Positions 9,116-17,055 of a DNA stretch of 64,000 nucleotides are shown one piece after another. A model generated the notes under the pieces. It worked only from the letters and a program-made list of their open reading frames with translations, had not been told where the DNA came from and searched no databases. Made by a program: the position numbers and the translations under genes. This DNA is from WHSW01 sp963846565 (GTDB taxonomy: Bacteria; Actinomycetota; Thermoleophilia; Solirubrobacterales; 70-9). The stretch lies in the NCBI GenBank assembly GCA_963846565.1, contig CAWJWL010000003.1:186001-250000 (forward strand), in the 5' to 3' direction. Position 1 is the first letter of the stretch, and every line of letters begins with the position of its first letter.

Positions 9116-9153
9116 CCTCGGGCGACTCTAACGACCCCGGCGGCCCCGACGGA

Positions 9154-9342
9154 CTACTTGGAGACGCTGCCCGCGTCCTGTGCGTACGGCGGCGCCCGCC
9201 ACGCGGCGACGTCGATCACGTTGCCCTGCTCGAGCGCCCAGAACGACCACGGTCCCGTGTAGGTGTTGTGGTCGAAGCGATTGCGGGAGATGACGACGTC
9301 GGAGACCCCACCGGACTCGTAGGCGCTGAACCATTTCAGCAC
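9154..9342 (-). pseudogene. Remnant of a parallel beta-helix (pectate lyase-like) protein
   Basis: A 62-residue open frame reads like the end of a right-handed beta-helix repeat protein: VVISRNRFDHNTYTGPWSF has the N-R-F-D-H-N coil signature. There is no signal peptide and no further repeat upstream in frame, so I read it as the 3' end left after loss of the rest. It fills most of the gap between the patatin gene and the aldo/keto reductase. The rest of that gap (9343-9431) shows nothing recognisable apart from the reductase ribosome site. A genuine small gene cannot be excluded. Confidence 0.4.
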
Positions 9343-9431
9343 TCGCTCAAGCGACCATAGAAGCGGTGCTCGTCGGAGCCCCGCCTCAACCGTCGACCTC
9401 GTAGTAGCAATGGGCGCGCCCGGGTAGGGAC

Positions 9432-10482
9432 ATGCTCATGACCTACGTTGCCGACTCCGATCGCTACGAAGGCGGGATGCTCTACCGGCGCACCGGCCGG
9501 TCGGGCCTCGACCTGCCGGTCCTCTCACTCGGCTACTGGCACAACTTCGGCGACGATCGGCCGTTCGAGACGCAGCGGGCAGATCGCCCGGCGGGCCTTC
9601 GACCTCGGGATCACCCATCACGACCTCGCCAACAACTACGGGCCGCCGTACGGGGCCGCCGAGATCAACTTCGGCCGCCTGATGAGGAAGGATCTGAGGC
9701 CCTACCGCGACGAGATCGTCGTCTCGACCAAGGCCGGCTGGGACATGTGGCCGGGCCCCTACGGCCAAGGCGGCGGCTCGCGCAAGTACTTGCTTGCCTC
9801 GCTCGACCAGTCGCTCGGGCGCATGGGACTCGAGTACGTCGACATCTTCTACAGCCACCGCCTCGACGGCTCGACCCCACTCGAGGAGACCATGGGCGCA
9901 CTCGACGCCGCCGTGCGCGCGGGCAAGGCGCTCTACGTCGGCATCTCCTCCTACGACGCCGAGCGCACCCGTCAGGCGGCGGCGATCCTCGAAGGTCTCG
10001 GGACGCCGCTGCTGATCCACCAGCCCTCCTACTCGATGGTCAACCGCTGGATCGAGACCGAGGGGCTGCTCGATACGACCGCCGAGCTCGGGGTCGGCGT
10101 GATCGGCTTCACAGCGCTCGCCCAGGGCCTGCTCACCGGCCGCTACCTCGACGGCATCCCCGAGGACTCCCGCGCCGCTCGCGGCGATACGTTCGACAAG
10201 GAGTGGCTCCACGCCGAGATGATCGAGCGCCTGCGCGGGCTGAACGCAATCGCCGAGCGCCGCGGCCAGGCGCTCGCCCAGCTCGCCCTGGTGTGGGCCC
10301 TGCGCGATGAGCGCGTCACATCGCTGGTCATCGGCGCTTCCTCGGTCGAGCAGCTCGAGCAGAACGTCGCCGCCCTCGAGAACGGCAAGCTCACCGACGA
10401 GGAGCTGGCGGAGATCGACGAGTTGCTTGCCGACGAGGCCGGCGTCGACCTCTGGGAGCGGGCCCGCGCCGGCGAGTGGTAG
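9432..10482 (+). CDS. Aldo/keto reductase, YghZ/Gpr type (frame break near 9578)
   Basis: It closely resembles E. coli YghZ (L-glyceraldehyde-3-phosphate reductase, NADPH-dependent). Recognised stretches include FDLGITHHDLANNYGPP, STKAGWDMWPGPYG, GLEYVDIFYSHR and LIHQPSYSMVNRW. The AKR tetrad Asp, Tyr, Lys, His is visible in HDLANNYG, STKAG and FYSHR. The N-terminus (MLMTYVADSDRYEGGMLYRR) is in one frame and everything after about 9578 is in the +1 frame. Removing one G in CGG-G-CAG restores ETQRQIARRAFDLG. The first 50 residues are therefore separated from the rest by a single-base insertion, which may be a real mutation or an assembly error. The start is ATG 9432 after GGGTAGGGA. Confidence 0.85.
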
Positions 10483-10545
10483 GGCGGCGCGGCGAGAAGC
10501 GCCTCCTCGAGGCATCTCGCCGCGCGCCCCGGCTTGCCCGCCCCC

Positions 10546-11853
10546 CTACGGGCCGAGCGATCCCTGGATGATCCCGTTGCGCTCCCAGACCACCACGGTG
10601 CCCGACGTCTCGGAGGAAACCGCGACCTGCGGGGTTTCCGCGTCGGCGCCGGCCGCGGAGAGCGTCGATGTGCCGCTCGCGTTTCCGTTCGGCAGGATCC
10701 GGCGAACCTGGACGACGTCGTTCGTGCCGCTGAAGCGCAGCCAGGCGACCGACGTGGCCCCCGCGTCGGAAGTGTCGATCTGCGGCCTGAACGCCTCTCC
10801 CCCCGACGCTGACATGTTCGTCACCGACCCGAGGGTGCCGGCCGAGCTCAGGGTCCGTGCCTGGATGAGATCGTCGATGCCGTCGAAGACCTCCCACGCG
10901 AACACGGAGTCCCCGTCGACGTCCGTCGCCACCTGCGGAGCCTGCGCGCTGCGCCCTGTCCCGGAAAGGGTCTGCGTCGCGCCGAGCGTCCCGGCCGCGG
11001 TGAACCTCCGGGTCTGCACGCGGTCCCTCACCCCGTCGGTGCGCAACCACGTAAACGTCGTGTCGCCATCGGCGTCGGTCGCCAACTGCGGCGCCGTCGC
11101 GCGGCCGCTGGCGGCCGAGAGCGGAAGGATCGGCTGCAGCGTGCCGTTGACGGACATGGTCCGCGCCTGGACCTGGTCGTTGTCACCATCCCCGGCGTCC
11201 TCTAGAACCCATGTGATCACCGCGTCGCCGCCGGCGTCGATCGCCACCTGGGGCGCTCGCGCCCCGCCGGCCGAGAGGTTTCGCACCGGCCCGAGCTCGC
11301 CTCGCGCGCCGACATTGACGGCTTGCACTCGATTTTCTCGCACAAACGTCACGACGCTGTCCCCGTTCGCGTCGCTGGCGATGTCGATCGCGGATGGCTG
11401 GTTGATGTTGTTGCTGAACAGCTGGAACGGGCCGCCGAGCGTGCCGTTTCTCAGCATCGAGGCCCGGACGGTCGACGAGGAGCCCGAGGCCTGGTGCACC
11501 CACGCGAACAGCGCGTCGCCCTGGGAGTCCATCGCGACGCGCGGGAAGTGGTCACTCGTCCCGGCGGATGCAGTGGTCAGGTCGGTTACCGACCCGAGGG
11601 TGCCCGTTGCCGAGATCGTGCGGAACTGCGGACCGTTGCTGAAGCTCAATCGATCCCAGACGACGACGGAGTCGAAGTCGGCGTCGGTGGCGACCTGGGG
11701 ATCAGCGGCGAGCCCTCCCGAGAGGTCGGCGGTGGGCGTGAATACCGCCGAGGCGGCGGGCGCCCCGGCCAACATGGCCAGCGTGGCCGCGGCCGTTGCT
11801 TGCAACGCGAGTCTCGGCGATGGCATGCGCCTCGCCCCCCGAACAGTCTTCAT
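10546..11853 (-). CDS. Secreted repeat protein, beta-propeller-like
   Basis: 435 residues with a signal peptide (basic start, then a hydrophobic run ending APAASA). The rest is built of about eight imperfect repeats of roughly 45-50 residues following APQVATDxDGDxxxxW...DxVQARxxxxxGTLGxxxxLS. The Asp-rich DxDGD turn and conserved Trp suggest a calcium-tolerant beta-propeller or beta-solenoid. The function is unknown. The start is ATG 11853, with AGGAGGAACG immediately before it, one of the best ribosome sites in the window. Upstream in-frame codons were rejected for that reason. It is transcribed divergently from the LuxR-type regulator, with 128 bp between the two starts. Confidence 0.85.
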   Translation of the reverse strand: MKTVRGARRMPSPRLALQATAAATLAMLAGAPAASAVFTPTADLSGGLAADPQVATDADFDSVVVWDRLSFSNGPQFRTISATGTLGSVTDLTTASAGTSDHFPRVAMDSQGDALFAWVHQASGSSSTVRASMLRNGTLGGPFQLFSNNINQPSAIDIASDANGDSVVTFVRENRVQAVNVGARGELGPVRNLSAGGARAPQVAIDAGGDAVITWVLEDAGDGDNDQVQARTMSVNGTLQPILPLSAASGRATAPQLATDADGDTTFTWLRTDGVRDRVQTRRFTAAGTLGATQTLSGTGRSAQAPQVATDVDGDSVFAWEVFDGIDDLIQARTLSSAGTLGSVTNMSASGGEAFRPQIDTSDAGATSVAWLRFSGTNDVVQVRRILPNGNASGTSTLSAAGADAETPQVAVSSETSGTVVVWERNGIIQGSLGP

Positions 11854-11981
11854 CGTTCCTCCTGCGTCGTGGCGATCGAGCACCGCTGCGAACCAGCGAT
11901 GCGCCACGGTCCCAGGCTTGGCGCTCCTTCGCATCGTGGGCCGACCACGACATTCCCCGCAAAGCTCCAAATAGGATCGGG

Positions 11982-14835
11982 ATGCGGGACCGGATCATGG
12001 ATGAGCTGCTCGAACGCCACGGCGAGGTAGCGCGGGCGCAAGCGCTCGTCGACGCCACCCTGGCCGGGCGCGGATCGCTGGTCGCTTTCGTCGGCCCACC
12101 CGGAATCGGCAAGACACGCCTGCTCGAGTCGCTTGCTGCGTCTGCCCGGGAGGGGGGCGCCGCGGTTCTCGAGGCGCGCGGGGCGGAATTCGAGCGGGGA
12201 TTCGCGTTTGCGATCGCCCGGCAGCTCCTCGCGCCGGCCGTCGCCGGACTGACCGCCAACGAACGGCGAGCGGTGCTCGACGGCAGCGCCGCGCTCGGCG
12301 CCGCGGCGATCGACCTCGACGGCGCGGGGTGGCGCGGATGGCGCGGCCGCCGACTCGCTCTTCTCCGGCGTGCACGGCCTCTACTGGCTCGCGGCCAACC
12401 TGTCCGAGCGCCGGCCGCTCGTGGTCGCCCTCGACGACGCGCAGTGGGCGGACGCCGAGTCCCTGCGGTGGGTCGGGTACCTGGCGCGGCGACTCGAGGG
12501 CGTGCCGATCCTGATCGCGATCGCAGCTCGCGAATCCGAGCCCGGCGCCGATTGGCCGGCCCTCGAGGCGATCCTCGGCGATGCCGACGCCCAGGTCATC
12601 CGGCCGGCGCCGTTGAGCGAAGCGGCCACCGAGGCGTTCGTCACGGAGCGCCTCGGCGCCGCGCCGCATCCCGCGTTCGCCCGCGCGTGCCGCGCCGCCA
12701 CGGGCGGCAACCCGTTCCTGCTCGGGGAGCTCTCCGTGTCGCTGGTCGACGACGGAGTCGCACCGGGAGAGTTGGAGGCGGCGCGCGTCGGCAACCTCGG
12801 CCCGAGCACTGTTGCCCGTGCGGCGCTCGAGCGGGTGGCGCGCCTGGATCCTCCGTGCGCCCCCCTGGCGAAGGCACTCGCGATCCTCGGTGACGATGCG
12901 GAGCTCAGGCTGGCCGCGTCGATGGTCGGCCTCGAAGCGAAGGAGACCGAGGCGGCGGCCGACGCTCTCGTCGCCGCGGGCGTCACCGAGCGCCGACAGC
13001 CAACCCGCTTCGTCCACCCGCTCGTCCGCGCCGCGATTCACGACGACGTGTTGCCGGCGGAGCGTGGCTCCCTTCACGCGCGGGCCGCTCGCCTGCTGGC
13101 GGACTCTGGCGTCAGCGAGAGCCGGGTGGCGGGGCACCTGCTCGACGTTCCGCCGCTGGCAGATCCGTGGGTCGCCGAAGTGCTCGCCGGGGCGGCGCGC
13201 TCGGCGCTCGCGCACGGGGCCTCCGAGCCCGCGTCGCGGTATCTGCGCCGGGCGCTGGAGGAGCCGCCCGCGGCCGACCGCCTGGCCGCCGTCCTCGAGC
13301 TGCTCGGTGAGGTCGAGCTTCGCTGCGGGCGGGCAGGCGAAGCGATCGAGCACCTCGAGCAGGCGATCCGGCGATCGGATGCGCCGGGTGCGCGCACCGC
13401 ACTGCAGCGCCGCCTGGCGCTCGCCCTCCTCACCCTCGGCCGCCCCGACGACGGCATCTCGCTGCTCCTCGAGGCCCTCGACCATCAGCCAGGGCTCGAC
13501 GACGAGACAGTACTGCTGCTCGAGGCCGATCTCGCATCGCTCCGGGAGATGAGCGTCAACCCCGAGCGGCGGGCCCCCAGGCGCCGCCTCGAGGACGTCG
13601 CCGCGCGCCTCGACGGCAGCCGGCCCGCGGAGCGCGTTTTGAGCGCCAGCCTCGCCTATGCGCGGATGCGGGAGTGCGAGCCGGCGAGCGAGGTCGCGGC
13701 GCTGGCCGAGCGGGCACTCCGGGCCCCACCCGCCGCGGACGAGGCCGAGGGCGCGGCCGTGATCGGCCTCGCCCAGGCGATGGTCGCGCTCCTCTGCGCC
13801 GAGGCGCTCGATGCGGCCGAGGCGATCGCCGAGGATGGGCTCGCGGCGGCGCGCGAGCGGGGCTCGGTGTACGGGATCGCCCTCAACACGTTGTTCTTGA
13901 GCGTCGCCTCCTCCTTTCGCGGCGAGGTCGCGGACGCTCAGGCGAGCGCCCGGTTCGCCCTCGACGTCGCCCGCGAGCACGGCCTGCTGGCGGAGATCGC
14001 GACCGCGACCAGGATGCTCGTCGACTCCCTGATCGAGCTCGGCGACCAAGACGCCGCCTGGGCCGAGCTCGAGACCCTCGGGCTCACGGGCGACCTTCCG
14101 GAGCTGAACACGTTCAGCTTCCTGCTCGAGGGCCGCGGCCGGGTGAGGGTCGCGCGAGGGGAGCACGAGGAAGCGCTCGCCGATCTGCACGAAGCGGGCC
14201 GCAGGTACGCGCGTTGGGGGGTCGACAACCCCGCGCAGGCGAGCTGGCGCACGCCCGCGGCCATCGCCCATCTCGCCCGCGGCGAGCAGGTCGAAGCGCT
14301 CGCGCTCGCGGACGAACAACTGCGCCTGGCGACGATGTTCGGGGCGCCTCGGGGGCTCGGGGTCGCGCTCCGTGTGCGCGGGCTCGCCGTAGGCGGCAAG
14401 AAGGGAATCGAAGTCCTGAGCGAGGCGGTTGCGGTCCTCGGGAACTCGGTCGGCCGGCTCGAGCATGCCCGCGCACTCACGGATCTGGGTGCAGCGCTGC
14501 GGCGCGCAAACCGGCGCTCCGACGCTCAGGAGCCGCTGCGTGAGGGCCTGTCGCTCGCCCGCCGGTGCGGTGCCTTCGCGCTCGCCCAGCGCGCCCACGA
14601 CGAGCTCGAGGCGACGGGGGCCCGGCCCCGCAAGATCCTGCGAACGGGAGTGGACGCCCTGACGCCCTCCGAACGGCGGATCGCGCGCATGGCCGCCGAC
14701 GGGATGGCGAACAAGGAGATCGCGCAGGCGCTGTTCGTCACCGTGCGGACGGTCGAGACCCACCTCAGCCACACCTACGTGAAGCTCGAGATCGACTCAC
14801 GCGGCCAGCTCGCGGGCGCCCTGGGAGACCGCTAG
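11982..14835 (+). CDS. LuxR-family ATPase regulator (LAL/MalT-like), frame break near 12330
   Basis: A large transcription regulator of about 950 residues. The N-terminal AAA-type ATPase has Walker A VGPPGIGKTR and Walker B VVALDDAQWAD. The long middle is helical, TPR-like (LLADSGVSESRVAGHLLD and onward). The C-terminus is a LuxR helix-turn-helix (LTPSERRIARMAADGMANKEIA, then TVRTVETHLSHTYVKL). Frame changes between IDLDGAG and ADSLFSGVHGLYW; deleting a single T at about 12330 (GGG-T-GGC) joins them. The Walker A module and the rest would otherwise be separate proteins. The start is ATG 11982 with AGGATCGGG upstream; an in-frame ATG at 11997 is an alternative. It is divergent to the secreted repeat protein, which it may control (inference). 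Confidence 0.85.
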
Positions 14836-14901
14836 CCGCGACGGATGTACGTGGTCGCCCCCGATGCGAACGCCTGCGCCCCGACCTAGTCTGCGTTCGT
14901 C

Positions 14902-15108
14902 GTGACGAGAACGATGGTCGATCCGAACGATACCCGGCTGATTCTCGAGCTCGACCGCGGCGAGGGTCCCATCGCGGGCCGGATCGCGGTCGAACTCGGC
15001 GGTGAGGCGCTCCAGTTCAGCGGCTTCCTCGGGCTGATCGCCGCGATCGAGAAGCTCAGGGGCGCGGCTCCCCGCGAGGGACGCGCGAGCGACGACGGCG
15101 GGCGCTGA
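14902..15108 (+). CDS. Small hypothetical protein
   Basis: A 68-residue frame starting at GTG 14902 (or ATG 14914). The first part alternates charged and hydrophobic residues (TRLILELDRGEGPIAGRIAVELGG), suggesting a short beta-sheet. It is followed by a helical FSGFLGLIAAIEKLRG and a disordered tail. No family is recognised. Codon pattern and position between two real genes support it, but no good ribosome site is seen. It may be co-transcribed with the anti-sigma-type gene downstream, although a hairpin separates them. Confidence 0.5.
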   Translation: MTRTMVDPNDTRLILELDRGEGPIAGRIAVELGGEALQFSGFLGLIAAIEKLRGAAPREGRASDDGGR

Positions 15109-15146
15109 GCGCAGGACCTCGTCCCCGACGAGTTCGTCCATAATCG

Positions 15147-15179
15147 CTTGACGGCCCGCGACGCGGGTATGGCGTCAAG
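15147..15179. promoter_or_regulatory. Two-tier stem-loop before the anti-sigma gene
   Basis: CTTGACG (15147-15153) pairs perfectly with CGTCAAG (15173-15179), and inside it CCCGCG (15155-15160) pairs with CGCGGG (15162-15167). There is no T-run after it, so it is not a standard terminator. It overlaps a possible GTG start at 15179, which argues for the ATG at 15224 as the real start. It could be an operator, an mRNA structure or a weak terminator for the preceding small gene. Confidence 0.5.
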
Positions 15180-15223
15180 TGACAGTGCACCGTCTTGCGC
15201 AAGAACCTGCCGAAGCCGAGAGC

Positions 15224-15622
15224 ATGTCGATCGCCCTGATTACGCTCGAGTTCGAAATCTACGGCGCCGCCACGGCGCCGGCGATCGCACGCGCGGCTTT
15301 GGGCTCGTTCGCCGCAGTCCTCGCCACGGACACCTACCTGGACCTGCGGCTGATCATCAGCGAGCTGGTCACGAACAGCGTCAAGTACGGCCCCGGCGAG
15401 CCGATCCGCGTCCGCGTCGCGGCGCCCGTGGACGGCCTGGTGAAGGGCTCGGTGAGTGACGGCGGCACGGGCGGCGTGGCGATGTGCGAAGACCCCTCGG
15501 TCGAGCAGGGTCACGGACTGATCATCGTCGACTCACTGACCGCCGCTTGGGGCGTGGAGCCGGGATCGTCCACCGTGTGGTTCGAGCTGAACGGTCAGTA
15601 CCCGCCGCCGCCGGGCATGTAA
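15224..15622 (+). CDS. Anti-sigma regulatory factor-type ATPase (HATPase_c, RsbW-like)
   Basis: About 132 residues with the GHKL ATPase N-box ELVTNSVKYG, the G1-like VSDGG and the G2-like GHGLIIVDSLTAAWG, the layout of RsbW/SpoIIAB-type serine kinases that bind sigma factors or anti-anti-sigma proteins. The G1 Asp-Gly-Gly is present but the usual DxGxG is shortened, so kinase activity is uncertain. The start is set at ATG 15224; a GTG at 15179 is possible but is overlapped by a hairpin. It lies 15 bp before the next gene. No sigma factor or STAS partner is nearby, so its target is not apparent. Confidence 0.8.
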   Translation: MSIALITLEFEIYGAATAPAIARAALGSFAAVLATDTYLDLRLIISELVTNSVKYGPGEPIRVRVAAPVDGLVKGSVSDGGTGGVAMCEDPSVEQGHGLIIVDSLTAAWGVEPGSSTVWFELNGQYPPPPGM

Positions 15623-15637
15623 GCGACTGGAGGAGCA

Positions 15638-16123
15638 ATGGCCGACAAGGCAATCGACGTGTATCTCAACGACCACCTCGGGGGTGCGATGCTCGGCAGC
15701 GATCTCGCGGAGCAGATCAGCGAACGAAGTGAGGGCACTCCGCTCGGCGAGGTGATGTCGAAGCTCGCTGCCGAGATCGAGGAGGACCGCGAGACGCTCC
15801 TGCGGCTGATGGATCAGATGGAGACGTCGCGTAACCCGATCAAACAGGTCGGCGGCTGGATGGCTGAGAAAGCGAGCCGGGTGAAATTCAGCGGGGTCGG
15901 CTCCGGTGAGCCCGACCATGGCTTGTTCATGGCGCTCGAGACCCTGCGGCTGGGCGTCGCCGGCAAGAGGTGCCTCTGGCTGGCGCTCGATCGGGTGCGC
16001 GAGCAGTACGAGCCGCTCTCAACCCTCGATCTGGCTCGCCTCATCGAGCGGGCCGAGAGTCAGGAGGAGACGCTCGAGCGCGAGCGACTCGCGGCCGGGA
16101 CGCACGCTCTGGTCCCCGACTGA
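15638..16123 (+). CDS. Conserved helical protein of unknown function
   Basis: 161 residues starting at ATG 15638, with an excellent site (GGAGGAGCA). It is predicted mostly alpha-helical (SDLAEQISERSEGTPLGEVM, EIEEDRETLLRLMDQM, ALETLRLGVAGKRCLWLAL), consistent with a four-helix, ferritin-like bundle, but I see no clear metal-binding ExxH pair. It probably shares a transcript with the anti-sigma-type gene 15 bp upstream. It ends just before the copper operator at 16137. The function is unknown. Confidence 0.8.
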   Translation: MADKAIDVYLNDHLGGAMLGSDLAEQISERSEGTPLGEVMSKLAAEIEEDRETLLRLMDQMETSRNPIKQVGGWMAEKASRVKFSGVGSGEPDHGLFMALETLRLGVAGKRCLWLALDRVREQYEPLSTLDLARLIERAESQEETLERERLAAGTHALVPD

Positions 16124-16136
16124 TCTGCCGTTTGTA

Positions 16137-16153
16137 ATACCCCCCTGGGGTAT
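16137..16153. promoter_or_regulatory. CsoR-type copper operator
   Basis: ATACCCCCCTGGGGTAT is a near-perfect dyad of the G/C-tract type bound by CsoR-family copper sensors. It lies 20 bp upstream of the first gene of the copper operon. A related site lies in front of the csoR-like gene at 37071-37089. Copper would release the repressor and switch on the operon (family knowledge; binding here is inferred). Confidence 0.8.
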
Positions 16154-16173
16154 CTGCTACTCTGTCGCAAGGC

Positions 16174-17055
16174 ATGAGTTCCACCACCCGCATCGTTGGT
16201 TTTCTGGTCACCCTCCTCCTCGTCTTCGCGGGCGCGACGCTGGTGGGCGCGAAGGTCGATCCGAGCGTCGACGAACCCGCGGAATCGCACGAGGAGGACG
16301 GCATGGCGGACGAGGGCCATGGCGCGAGTGAGCTCCCGCCCGGACTCACCGTGGCCGCCTCGGGTTACCGCCTCGTGCCCGAGCGGACGGAGTACCGCCC
16401 GGACGAGCGTGCCGAGTTCCGCTTCCGCATCGTCGACGGCGAGGGTACGACCGTCCGCGATTACGAGATCGAGCACGAACGCGAGATGCACCTGATCGTC
16501 GTCCGCCGCGACTTCACGCGCTTCCAGCACCTCCACCCCCGGCAGCTGGCCGACGGCACGTGGATGGTCGACGCGGACCTCGGCGAGGGTGGCGTCTACC
16601 GCGCATTCGCCGACTTCACCACCGCCGACGCGTCCCTGACGCTCGCGACCGATCTCTTCGTCGCCGGCGGCTTCGAGCCCGAGATGCTCCCCGCTCCGTC
16701 GACGCTCGCGAGCGCGGGCGACGGGTACGAGGTCGAGCTGGACGCGGCGACGCCCGAGGGCGGCACGACGGCGCCGGTCGAGTTCACGGTCACCCGGGAT
16801 GGGCGCGAGGTCGCCGCGATCGAGCCCTACCTCGGCGCCGACGGGCACCTGGTCGCCCTGCGCGAGCACGACCAGGCCTACCTTCACACCCATCCGGAGG
16901 GCGAGCCGGGCGGCCCCGGGCAGATCTCGTTCGCGGTCGAGTACCCGACGCCGGGGCGCTACAGGCTCTTCCTCCAGTTCAAGCACCGGGGCGAGGTCCG
17001 GACGGCCGCCTTCACCCAGGACGTCGAGGCGAGCGTGCCGGAGGTGTCCGAATGA
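16174..17055 (+). CDS. Membrane-anchored extracytoplasmic protein of the copper operon
   Basis: 293 residues: an N-terminal signal anchor (IVGFLVTLLLVFAGATLVGA), an acidic His-containing linker (ESHEEDGMADEGHG) and two beta-sandwich-like domains. The central stretch EIEHEREMHLIVVRRDFTRFQHLHP and the later AYLHTHPEGEPG are His/Met-rich and look metal-binding. This protein type is found next to copper ATPases in actinomycetes, but its exact role (copper chaperone or sensor) is not established. It is the first gene after the CsoR-type operator, and its TGA overlaps the ATG of the ATPase gene (ATGA), so the two are coupled. Confidence 0.85.
   Translation: MSSTTRIVGFLVTLLLVFAGATLVGAKVDPSVDEPAESHEEDGMADEGHGASELPPGLTVAASGYRLVPERTEYRPDERAEFRFRIVDGEGTTVRDYEIEHEREMHLIVVRRDFTRFQHLHPRQLADGTWMVDADLGEGGVYRAFADFTTADASLTLATDLFVAGGFEPEMLPAPSTLASAGDGYEVELDAATPEGGTTAPVEFTVTRDGREVAAIEPYLGADGHLVALREHDQAYLHTHPEGEPGGPGQISFAVEYPTPGRYRLFLQFKHRGEVRTAAFTQDVEASVPEVSE

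Noticed and set aside
11995..14772. 925-codon open frame on the minus strand opposite the LuxR regulator
   Set aside because: Arg/Gly/Pro-rich low-complexity translation with no domain motif; the plus strand has a complete regulator. High GC makes long antisense frames common here.
15147..15170. TTGACG...TATGGC as a sigma-70 promoter
   Set aside because: Spacing is only 14 bp and the whole is better explained as the two-tier hairpin.
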